In this document: piece after piece, positions 1-5,849 of the stretch
How positions within the stretch are numbered: position 1 is the stretch's first letter
Layout: each line of letters opens with the position of its first letter
Assembly (NCBI GenBank): GCA_937969125.1
Contig: CALBVA010000229.1
Coordinates: 1-6,940, forward strand
Origin: an uncultured Verrucomicrobiales bacterium
Lineage (GTDB): Bacteria; Verrucomicrobiota; Verrucomicrobiia; Verrucomicrobiales; Akkermansiaceae
Length of the DNA: 6,940 nt
Direction: 5' to 3'
Notes under the pieces: model-generated
The model's database searches: none
What the model was told of the DNA's origin: nothing
What the model saw: only the letters and a program-made list of their open reading frames with translations
Position numbers and translations under genes: made by a program

Positions 1-131
1 CGTAGTGTTTTGCCTGCAGCTTCCTTCAGCGGACACCTCGCGGTGGACGCCTTGCCGTCCGGCTAGTGGTTCCCTCTACCGGGTCCACAGGGGACTTGAA
101 CCCCCAAGTCAGCGCGCCCTGCCGGGCGCAC
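1..131 (-). mobile_element. 5' end of a group II intron, probably class C, truncated by the window edge
   Basis: Read on the minus strand from 131, the sequence starts GTGCGCCCGGC, the conserved group II 5' end (GUGYG). The first 20 nt can fold into an 8-bp hairpin with a GGCA loop. Further on come AACCACTAGCC (about 71-61), GGCAAGG, GCGTCCACCGCGAGG and CTGAAGGAAGC (29-19) followed by GCAGGCAAA. These domain I landmarks occur in the same order and spacing as I remember for the Oceanobacillus iheyensis class C intron. The element begins two bases after the U-run of the rpsA terminator and in the same orientation, which is the known target preference of class C introns. Only about 131 nt are visible. 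The rest of domain I, any reverse transcriptase/maturase ORF, and domains V and VI lie outside the window, so completeness and mobility cannot be judged. Class is inferred mainly from the insertion site. Confidence 0.88.
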
Positions 132-133
132 AT

Positions 134-166
134 AAAAAAAGCCGCCCGGTTTCCCGGACGGCTTTT
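134..166 (-). terminator. Rho-independent terminator of rpsA
   Basis: On the minus strand a 9-bp stem, GCCGUCCGG paired with CCGGGCGGC, closes a GAAA tetraloop. It is preceded by AAAA and followed by seven Us (140-134). One stem position is G-U in the minus-strand RNA but would be C-A in plus-strand RNA, which supports minus-strand transcription. It lies 34 nt after the rpsA stop codon. The group II intron 5' end begins at 131, just beyond the U-run, so this hairpin probably also served as the intron's insertion target. Confidence 0.93.
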
Positions 167-199
167 GAAGGTTTAGTGAGGTATCTCAACCGGCGAGGA

Positions 200-1915
200 T
201 TAGTCCTCGGACGGGCTCCACTCCTCGGACTCGTTGGTGGTGGTGGCAAGGTTGAACGCTTGCTCCAGACCCACGAGGTCGCTGGATGGACGGAGACTCT
301 CGAAGGACTGGCTCTCCTTCTGAAGCTGATCTTCGGAGTAGGAAACAGCCTTGATGGAAAGTCCGATGCGACGCTCGATCTTATCGACCTTGATGACGCG
401 GGCTTCCACTTCGTCGGCAACCTTAAGGACATCCTTAACCCGCTCCACGTGATCCTCGCTGAGCTGCGAGATGTGGATGAGGCCGTCGATGTCGCCATCG
501 AGGCTGACGAATGCTCCGAAGGAGGCGATCTTGGCGACGGTTCCCTTGACGAGATCACCGACCTTGAACTTGCTGTCGATGTCGGACCATGGGTCGTTAT
601 CAAGCTGCTTGATGCCGAGGGAGACACGCTGGTTCTCCTTGTCGATGCTGAGAACAACTGCTTCCACCTCGTCGCTCTTCTTGAGCATTTCGGAAGGGTG
701 ATTGATCTTGCGGGTCCAGCTGAGGTCGGAGACGTGGATCATTCCATCGATTCCTTCCTCGAGGCCCACGAAGGCACCGTAGGCGGTGAGGTTGCGAACC
801 TCGCCCTTGATCTCCTTGCCGATTGGGTAACGGGCTTCGATCTCGGACCATGGGTTCTCTTCGAGCTGGCGGACACCAAGGGAGATTTTCTGCTCCTCGG
901 TGCTGATACCGAGCACGACGGCTTTGATCTCCTGATCCAACTCCAGCACGTCCGATGGACGGGTGATGCGCTTGACCCAGGAAAGTTCGGAAACGTGGAC
1001 GAGACCTTCGACGCCCTTCTCGATCTCGATGAAGGCTCCGTATGGGAGAAGTTTGGTGACCTTTCCGGAAACCTCGGCACCCATTGGGAAACGGGCTTCG
1101 ATGTCTTCCCAGGGGTTATCGGTCATCTGCTTCAGACCGAGGGAGACGCGCTCCTTCTCGCGATCGACATCGAGGATCTGCACCTCAAGAAGCTGTCCGA
1201 TACGGAGCATCTCTGAAGGGTGCGCGATGCGTCCCCAGCTCATGTCGGTGATGTGAAGCAGTCCGTCCATGCCCTGAAGATCAACGAAAGCACCGAAGTC
1301 GGTGATATTCTTGACCTGTCCCTCGACCTTGTCACCAACGGTGACGGTCTGGAGGAACTTCTGGCGGAGCTCGGCGCGCTCAGCTTCGATGACTTCGCGA
1401 CGGCTGAGAACGAGGTTCTTGCGGTCGTCATTCACCTTCACGATTTTAAATTCGTAAACGTTGCCGACATACTCCTGCAGATCGCGGGGAGGTATAATAT
1501 CGACTTGTGAACCGGGGAGGAAGGCCTCCACGCCGACGTTCACCATCAGGCCGCCTTTGACAGCACCTTTGACTTTTCCTTTTACGAGACCTCCGTCTTC
1601 GTAAACCTTCATGATCTTTTCCCAGTTCTGCTTGTGGGCTGCCTTCTCCTTGGAGAGGACAATCAGGCCTTCATCGTCTTCGAGACGTTCAAGGAGAACT
1701 TCGACTTCGTCACCGACTTCTATATCTTCGTCTTCAAATTCTGAAACGGGGATAGCTCCCTCGGACTTGTAGCCGATGTCGACAACGACGACTTGGGGGC
1801 GGATGTCGAGGATCGTTCCGTTAACAATCGATCCTTCTTTAAATTCGCGGAAGTGCTCGTCAATCAGAGCCAGGAGCTCTGTGTTTTGCGGTTCTGCGAT
1901 AGCGGTATCACTCAT
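200..1915 (-). CDS. rpsA: 30S ribosomal protein S1
   Basis: This 571-residue protein binds mRNA on the small ribosomal subunit and helps load weakly or non-Shine-Dalgarno messages. Six S1 (OB-fold) repeats can be seen at about 27-90, 107-173, 193-262, 279-349, 366-436 and 452-523. Repeats 3 to 6 carry the typical GAFV/GAFI, DGLLHI/EGLVHV and SLG(V/I/L)(K/R)Q signatures. The first two are more divergent, as usual for ribosome-anchoring domains. NPW(E/S)(D/E)IE linkers separate the later repeats. The length is close to the 557 residues of Escherichia coli S1. A low-complexity acidic/serine tail follows residue 525 and ends in WSPSED. The ATG at 1915 is the natural start (MSDTAIAEP), with no Shine-Dalgarno upstream. 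The gene follows tRNA-Arg on the same strand and ends at a strong terminator, so it is probably transcribed alone. No promoter could be assigned with confidence. Confidence 0.97.
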   Translation of the reverse strand: MSDTAIAEPQNTELLALIDEHFREFKEGSIVNGTILDIRPQVVVVDIGYKSEGAIPVSEFEDEDIEVGDEVEVLLERLEDDEGLIVLSKEKAAHKQNWEKIMKVYEDGGLVKGKVKGAVKGGLMVNVGVEAFLPGSQVDIIPPRDLQEYVGNVYEFKIVKVNDDRKNLVLSRREVIEAERAELRQKFLQTVTVGDKVEGQVKNITDFGAFVDLQGMDGLLHITDMSWGRIAHPSEMLRIGQLLEVQILDVDREKERVSLGLKQMTDNPWEDIEARFPMGAEVSGKVTKLLPYGAFIEIEKGVEGLVHVSELSWVKRITRPSDVLELDQEIKAVVLGISTEEQKISLGVRQLEENPWSEIEARYPIGKEIKGEVRNLTAYGAFVGLEEGIDGMIHVSDLSWTRKINHPSEMLKKSDEVEAVVLSIDKENQRVSLGIKQLDNDPWSDIDSKFKVGDLVKGTVAKIASFGAFVSLDGDIDGLIHISQLSEDHVERVKDVLKVADEVEARVIKVDKIERRIGLSIKAVSYSEDQLQKESQSFESLRPSSDLVGLEQAFNLATTTNESEEWSPSED

Positions 1916-1949
1916 AATGTATGGTTGAGGTTGGGTTGGTTTGGTTAAT
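1916..1949 (-). promoter_or_regulatory. G-free rpsA mRNA leader with repeated AACC units
   Basis: The 34 nt directly before the rpsA ATG contain no G in the mRNA sense, so no Shine-Dalgarno pairing is possible there. Five AACC units are packed in the upstream two thirds. The leader should be unstructured and A/C rich. Known background: the E. coli rpsA leader also lacks a canonical Shine-Dalgarno and is autoregulated by S1. Inference: translation here may depend on S1 itself or on an unfolded start region. Confidence 0.6.
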
Positions 1950-1976
1950 CGTCCAGCCGACTGGTGCCCCTCTGGA

Positions 1977-2016
1977 AAGAATCAAGCAATATGGGGCGCT
2001 GACCTGCTTGATTCTT
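1977..2016. repeat. 12-bp perfect inverted repeat between tRNA-Arg and rpsA
   Basis: AAGAATCAAGCA (1977-1988) and TGCTTGATTCTT (2005-2016) are exact reverse complements separated by 16 nt. In minus-strand RNA they would form a 12-bp stem about 60 nt upstream of the rpsA start. No U-run follows on the minus strand, so it is not a normal terminator for the tRNA. It could be an rpsA leader hairpin or a protein operator. The repeat is seen directly; its role is not. Confidence 0.6.
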
Positions 2017-2053
2017 GGCTTTTCCACTCACTCGAAAACTAAGTCAAGCGAGC

Positions 2054-2067
2054 AAAAAAAACGCGAA
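2054..2067 (-). terminator. tRNA-Arg trailer with U-run; probable terminator formed with the tRNA leader
   Basis: Directly after the encoded CCA, the minus strand reads TTCGCG followed by eight Ts (2061-2054). The TTCGCGT segment (2067-2061) is the exact reverse complement of ACGCGAA (2155-2149) in the tRNA leader. A 7-bp helix enclosing the whole tRNA would therefore sit right before the U-run. No separate hairpin exists in the trailer, so this long-range helix, or the tRNA acceptor stem itself, is the likely terminator stem. Confidence 0.6.
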
Positions 2068-2144
<77 letters not shown>

Positions 2145-2161
2145 TTAATTCGCGTGGCGGG

Positions 2162-2189
2162 ACTCTAGGAAAATTCTCCGACCCGTCAA
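2162..2189 (-). promoter_or_regulatory. Sigma70-type promoter for tRNA-Arg
   Basis: On the minus strand TTGACG (2189-2184) and TAGAGT (2167-2162) are separated by 16 nt and match five of six and four of six consensus positions. The predicted start, about 7 nt downstream, falls near A2155. That is the first base of the ACGCGAA leader segment that pairs with the trailer. The agreement between promoter and leader supports both calls. Confidence 0.65.
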
Positions 2190-2545
2190 CATCTTAAGGG
2201 ACTTTTTTTGGAAGACCGAAACATTGGAGCAATCCACCCCCTCACCCCCAGGTAACTCCGTAAAAAATTCATCCCCGCGTCAATCTGAAGACGACGAATA
2301 TCCGCACAGCCATCGGCCAGTAACTGCGCTTCATTAAACGCAATCTCAGTCACATCGACTCCTACCTTGATCAAGACTGCGGAGCATTAATACTACTGAC
2401 GCTCGCACGAGCATAAGCCTGCAAGTCATCCACACCTTCTACGGGCAACAATTAGAAATGTATGGCAAGCTCGCCCATAGCGTGGCGGATCGTAGCTCGC
2501 GCACCACTTTGCGGAAAGGGAAGAGATGCCCCGGTAACCTGACGT
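2190..2545. other. Intergenic region without a convincing gene
   Basis: About 355 nt separate the tRNA promoter from the gpmI stop. The longest open stretch is 62 codons on the minus strand (2374-2186), starting with TTG and with no Shine-Dalgarno. Its stop overlaps the tRNA promoter -35 box. A second minus-strand stretch in another frame ends in a TGA (2373-2371) that overlaps that TTG. Its last 23 codons encode a protein-like peptide (VEGVDDLQAYARASVSS and on), but an in-frame TAA lies three codons upstream and there is no ATG start. The DNA just beyond that TAA is open in the same frame again. This could be decayed coding sequence or chance. I see no terminator hairpin with a U-run after gpmI and no RNA gene. 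Confidence 0.5.
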
Positions 2546-4081
2546 TTAACTTAAGAGACTGTGACCAGTCATTTCCTTCGGCTGCGCCACACCTAGCATA
2601 TCAAGCAGGGTCGGAGCGACGTCGGCGAGGATGCCGTCCTCTACCTTCCGCTTTGCGGCATCTTCGGCGACATACCAGAGATGGACCAGATTGGTCGTAT
2701 GGGCGGTGTGCGGGGAGCCGTCGGCATTGATCATAAACTCGCAGTTTCCATGATCGGCGGTGATGAGGAGCTTACCGCCGAGACGAAGGGTCTCCTCGGT
2801 CACGGCACGGACGGCGTCATCGATCCGAGTAACTGCTTTCTTCGCGGCTTCCACGACACCAGTATGGCCGACCATGTCGGGGTTGGCGAAGTTGATGATG
2901 ACGAGGTCGTAGTCCTTCAGGTGCTTGACCACGTATTCTTCGACCTCTTCGGAACTCATTTCGGGCTTCAGGTCGTAAGTTGCCACATCCTTTGGAGACG
3001 GGACCACCTTGCGGTCCTCGCCCTTGTTCGGGGCTTCCTCACCGCCGTTGAAGAAGTAAGAGACGTGGGGATACTTCTCGGTCTCGGCGATGCGGAGCTG
3101 CTTTTTCCCGGCCTTCGCGGCAACCTCGCCGAGGGTCTTTTTTAGGGTCTCGGGCGGGAAGACGACGGGGCAGGTGTAAGTCTCGTCATATTCGGTGAGG
3201 GTGAGGAATTCGACATTCGGGCGGCGACCGGTGAGGAAACCTTTGAACTTAGGACGCGTGAGGAAGGCATCGCAAAGCTGGCGGGCGCGGTCGGCGCGGA
3301 AATTGAAAAAGAGGACGACATCACCATCACGCACACGCTTTTGTTCGTGGCTAAAGAAGATCATGGGCGAGAGGAACTCATCAGTCTTTTCTTGCTCATA
3401 CTGCTGACCAATCGCCTCGCTCGCCAAAATGTCATACTTTGTTCCCTTTCCCCAGACGATGGCATCCCAGGCCAGCTTGGTGCGATCCCAACGCTTATCG
3501 CGATCCATGGCGTAGTAGCGGCCGATTACGGTAGCGATACGGGCATTGTATTTGGCTAATTCATCCTCCACGTAGCTCACGTAGCCCTGTCCACCGGTCG
3601 GGGAGGTGTCCCGTCCGTCAGTGATGGCGTGGACCATCATATCTTCGCAACCACTCTCGCGGGCGGCCTTGGCCAGGGCGATCAGCTGGTCCTGATGGGA
3701 ATGCACCCCGCCATCGGAAACGAGCCCGATGAAGTGAAGCCGCTTCCCCTTGGCCTTCGCGAAGGCCTGCTTAAGAGTCGGGACATCCCTCAGGGTGTTC
3801 TCCTCGATCGCTTTGTTAATCCGGGTGAGATCCTGGTAAACGATGCGTCCCGCACCTAGGTTCAGGTGGCCCACCTCCGAGTTCCCCATCTGACCGGGAG
3901 GCAGACCGACATCCAGGCCGGATGCAGAGAGCGAGCCCTTCGGATAGAGCTCCTCCATCTCGTCATGGAAAGGAGTGTCTGCGAGTTCGACAGCATTGCC
4001 GTCCTTCTTCGCGGTTTTCTTCCCTCCGGGATTAACACCCCAGCCATCACGGATTACTAAAACGACAGGTTTGTGAGCCAT
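2546..4081 (-). CDS. gpmI: 2,3-bisphosphoglycerate-independent phosphoglycerate mutase
   Basis: This cytosolic glycolytic and gluconeogenic enzyme interconverts 3- and 2-phosphoglycerate through a phosphoserine intermediate and two Mn ions. At 511 residues it has the usual family length. The catalytic serine is S68 in GQMGNSEVGH. Metal ligands are D12 in RDGWG, D402 and H406 in NPDMVGH, D443 and H444 in TADHGN, and H461 in HTAHTTN. Substrate-binding elements are SDGGVHSH (122-129), DGRD (155-158), GRYYAMDRDKRWDR (187-200), FNFRADRAR (259-267) and ETEKYPHV (333-340). The serine lies about six residues later than in the Geobacillus enzyme because of a short Lys/Gly-rich insertion near residues 18-28. 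The usual LDG before the first metal ligand is RDG. The ATG at 4081 is the natural start, with no Shine-Dalgarno. The gene is divergent from the TraB/GumN gene and appears to be transcribed alone. Confidence 0.97.
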   Translation of the reverse strand: MAHKPVVLVIRDGWGVNPGGKKTAKKDGNAVELADTPFHDEMEELYPKGSLSASGLDVGLPPGQMGNSEVGHLNLGAGRIVYQDLTRINKAIEENTLRDVPTLKQAFAKAKGKRLHFIGLVSDGGVHSHQDQLIALAKAARESGCEDMMVHAITDGRDTSPTGGQGYVSYVEDELAKYNARIATVIGRYYAMDRDKRWDRTKLAWDAIVWGKGTKYDILASEAIGQQYEQEKTDEFLSPMIFFSHEQKRVRDGDVVLFFNFRADRARQLCDAFLTRPKFKGFLTGRRPNVEFLTLTEYDETYTCPVVFPPETLKKTLGEVAAKAGKKQLRIAETEKYPHVSYFFNGGEEAPNKGEDRKVVPSPKDVATYDLKPEMSSEEVEEYVVKHLKDYDLVIINFANPDMVGHTGVVEAAKKAVTRIDDAVRAVTEETLRLGGKLLITADHGNCEFMINADGSPHTAHTTNLVHLWYVAEDAAKRKVEDGILADVAPTLLDMLGVAQPKEMTGHSLLS

Positions 4082-4167
4082 TGCAGAGCCGTGTTAGGCA
4101 CAGCCGCCCGCACCATAAAGCGAAAACCAGAAACTGATGAAAATGGAGCGGAAAAAAATTTTGAGAA

Positions 4168-4190
4168 AGTGGGAACTTTTTTTACCCACT
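4168..4190. repeat. Small inverted repeat in the gpmI/TraB-GumN divergent promoter region
   Basis: AGTGGG (4168-4173) and CCCACT (4185-4190) are perfect reverse complements around an 11-nt loop containing seven Ts. It is the only clear symmetry in the 138-bp gap (4082-4219). The position, 29 nt before the TraB/GumN ATG, suits an operator or a leader hairpin. I could not place a convincing -35/-10 pair on either strand, so promoters in this gap remain unassigned. Confidence 0.35.
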
Positions 4191-4219
4191 AATGGCAATA
4201 CCCTGCGACAGTCTCCATT

Positions 4220-5191
4220 ATGAAAATTAAAAACACCCTGCTCGCCGCCTGTCTCGCCCTCCCCTGCTTCGCTCAGGTCGCAGAGATCGCGCCTGCTGAG
4301 AAAGAACTCCTGAAGGATCTCAAGCACCCGGTGCATCCCTGCCTCTGGGAAGTCACCGGGAAGGACCTCAAAAAGCCCTCCTACCTCTTCGGCACCTGCC
4401 ACGTCAGTGATCCGCGCATCACGAACCTTCATCCGAAGGCCAAGAAGGCCTTTGAAAAATCGGATACCGTTTACGGTGAGATTGACATAAAGCCGGAGGA
4501 TGCCGGAAAGATCGCGATGCTCATGGTGCGAAAGGACGGTAAAACGGTCACCAAACACCTAGGCGAAAAGCGGGCCGCTAAAGTGAATAAGGCACTGAAA
4601 GCGGTTAATCCCGCCCTCTCCCTACAGGCGGGATTGGACAACCTGAAAACCTGGGCGGTGGGCCTGACCCTCGCGACCCTGGAGGAGCAAATGAAGGGCG
4701 GGAAGGCACTCGATCAGCACCTGCTAGACGATGCCAGGAAAGCCGGAAAAACAACGGCGTCTCTGGAAAGCATCGAAAGCCAAATGGGATGCTTTAACTC
4801 TATCAAACCTTCCCACGAACTCCTGATGATCGATTCAACACTCGAGTATCTGGATCAAGCGGACGGTAAAAACCCTCTGGACGAGATCAAGGAAACCTAC
4901 CTACTGAAGACTCCGAAAGAGATCGGCGACTACGTTAAAAAAAGCATGACCTACACCCCGAATGGGCGGGAGCAGACCGAAGAGGAAAAGGAGCTGACCC
5001 AGTGGTTCATCGCCGAATTCCTCGACAAACGAAACATCAAGATGGCGGAGAAAATCGATGACTTCCTCGAAAAGAAATCTGCTCAGTCCCACTTTTTCGC
5101 CGTCGGCGCTGCCCACTACACCGGCAACACTGCGATCCAGGATCTGCTGAAGAAAAAGGGGTATCAAATCACCCCTCTCTTTAAAAAATGA
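4220..5191 (+). CDS. Secreted TraB/GumN family protein
   Basis: The product has 323 residues. The N-terminus MKIKNTLLAACLALPCFA looks like a Sec signal peptide cleaved after A18. LAAC at 8-11 resembles a lipobox but leaves a very short hydrophobic core, so lipoprotein export is less likely. The mature part has the family landmarks: LWEVTGKD (42-49), YLFGTCH with the GxxH motif at G58 and H61, GEID (86-89), LDKRN (268-272) and the C-terminal FAVGAAHYTG (293-302) with GAAH, then a LLKKKGY segment. Known of the family: it contains TIKI Wnt-cleaving metalloproteases, and its GxxH and GxxH-like motifs are thought to bind metal. The bacterial members have no settled substrate. The likely location is the periplasm. 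The ATG at 4220 has no Shine-Dalgarno. The gene overlaps a 21-codon ORF at its stop and converges on kptA. Confidence 0.88.
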   Translation: MKIKNTLLAACLALPCFAQVAEIAPAEKELLKDLKHPVHPCLWEVTGKDLKKPSYLFGTCHVSDPRITNLHPKAKKAFEKSDTVYGEIDIKPEDAGKIAMLMVRKDGKTVTKHLGEKRAAKVNKALKAVNPALSLQAGLDNLKTWAVGLTLATLEEQMKGGKALDQHLLDDARKAGKTTASLESIESQMGCFNSIKPSHELLMIDSTLEYLDQADGKNPLDEIKETYLLKTPKEIGDYVKKSMTYTPNGREQTEEEKELTQWFIAEFLDKRNIKMAEKIDDFLEKKSAQSHFFAVGAAHYTGNTAIQDLLKKKGYQITPLFKK

Positions 5192-5253
5192 CCGAGGACG
5201 AACAATCCAGTTCCCGATACTGGCCTCTCTCGCGCTTCGGTCCGATCGAGTGA
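5188..5253 (+). CDS. Possible 21-residue small protein, coupled to the TraB/GumN gene
   Basis: The TraB/GumN stop codon is part of an ATGA: the ATG at 5188-5190 opens a frame of 21 codons (MTEDEQSSSRYWPLSRFGPIE) ending in TGA at 5251-5253. The overlap is typical of translational coupling. The frame ends one base before the kptA stop region on the other strand, so it fills the gap exactly. The peptide is hydrophilic at its start, then aromatic, with no membrane segment. It resembles the N-terminus of a larger protein that has been cut off, or it may be chance. I recognise no family. Confidence 0.25.
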   Translation: MTEDEQSSSRYWPLSRFGPIE

Positions 5254-5805
5254 TCAGAGCGTAAACTGCCGATTCAGATAATCCGGCGGGACTTCCTCAA
5301 TGAGCCAGTCTCCGTTTTCTGCTTCGTAGAACTTGAAGCCGTGATCGAGCATCACCTTCGTGGGGATCTCGAGAATGGTGGGCTTGCCCTGACGATTCCC
5401 GACCTCATGCGCATCGCGTGGATCAACAAAAAGATGCACGTGGCTGCGCTTCATCTTCTTTAGCCCCTGCTGCTCGATGAGGTCCATCCACCGCGTGGTG
5501 GTGCCGTGGTAGAGGAACTTTGGTGGGGGCTTCTCCTCCATCTCCAGGCTGATCGGCACGGAGTGACCCTCATTGGCGCGGACCCGCAGGCCATCCTCCG
5601 AGAAGGAAAATCGCTTTTGTGAATTGTTCTCCACCACCCGCTTCAGGAGATCGTGATCGACCGGCTTCTTATTCCGGTTCATCGCCTCAATGAGTTCCTC
5701 GACATTTGCCCAGCCCTTCTCGTCCAGAGAGAGGCCAATGCTCCCCGGATCGTGACGAAGGACCAGACTCAAGGTGCGGCTGGTTTTATTCTCAAGCTGG
5801 CTCAT
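5254..5805 (-). CDS. kptA: RNA 2'-phosphotransferase, Tpt1/KptA family
   Basis: This 183-residue cytosolic enzyme uses NAD+ to remove an internal RNA 2'-phosphate, giving ADP-ribose 1'',2''-cyclic phosphate and nicotinamide. The length matches bacterial KptA. The N-terminal winged-helix lobe carries SLVLRHDP with the catalytic Arg-His pair R17-H18, a GWANVEELI stretch, and QKRF with R65. The C-terminal ADP-ribosyltransferase-like lobe carries RANEGHS (76-82), LYHGT (98-102) and KRSHVHLF (119-125), whose R120 completes the Arg-His-Arg-Arg tetrad known from Tpt1. All key residues are present, so activity is likely. The ATG at 5805 starts 44 nt after the stop of the upstream membrane-protein gene on the same strand, so the two may share a transcript. 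No Shine-Dalgarno is seen. The physiological substrate in bacteria is not established, and no RNA ligase or splicing gene is visible nearby. Confidence 0.95.
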   Translation of the reverse strand: MSQLENKTSRTLSLVLRHDPGSIGLSLDEKGWANVEELIEAMNRNKKPVDHDLLKRVVENNSQKRFSFSEDGLRVRANEGHSVPISLEMEEKPPPKFLYHGTTTRWMDLIEQQGLKKMKRSHVHLFVDPRDAHEVGNRQGKPTILEIPTKVMLDHGFKFYEAENGDWLIEEVPPDYLNRQFTL

Positions 5806-5849
5806 GTGGGAAGCGGGTGTCGGGTTGTGGGAGATGAAAGTCGAGGAAA

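Noticed and set aside
90..105. T-arm-like sequence (GGGG, TTCAAGT, CCCC on the minus strand) suggesting a tRNA
   Set aside because: No cloverleaf, anticodon arm or matching acceptor stem surrounds it. It is better explained as a domain I hairpin of the group II intron.
5..1216. Long plus-strand open frame of about 400 codons
   Set aside because: It lies wholly antisense to most of rpsA, whose six S1 repeats are unmistakable. Its translation is a Leu/Asp/Glu-rich mirror of the S1 codons, and it also runs through the terminator and intron end.
2458..2730. Plus-strand open frame of 90 codons
   Set aside because: More than half is antisense to the gpmI 3' end, and the translation is Arg/Pro-rich with no family resemblance.
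4094..4558. Minus-strand open frame of 154 codons
   Set aside because: It is antisense to the start of the TraB/GumN gene, which has a signal peptide and family motifs. No motif was recognised in the shadow frame.
5192..5253. A bidirectional terminator in the convergent gap
   Set aside because: I found only weak, interrupted complementarity and no T-run on either side.
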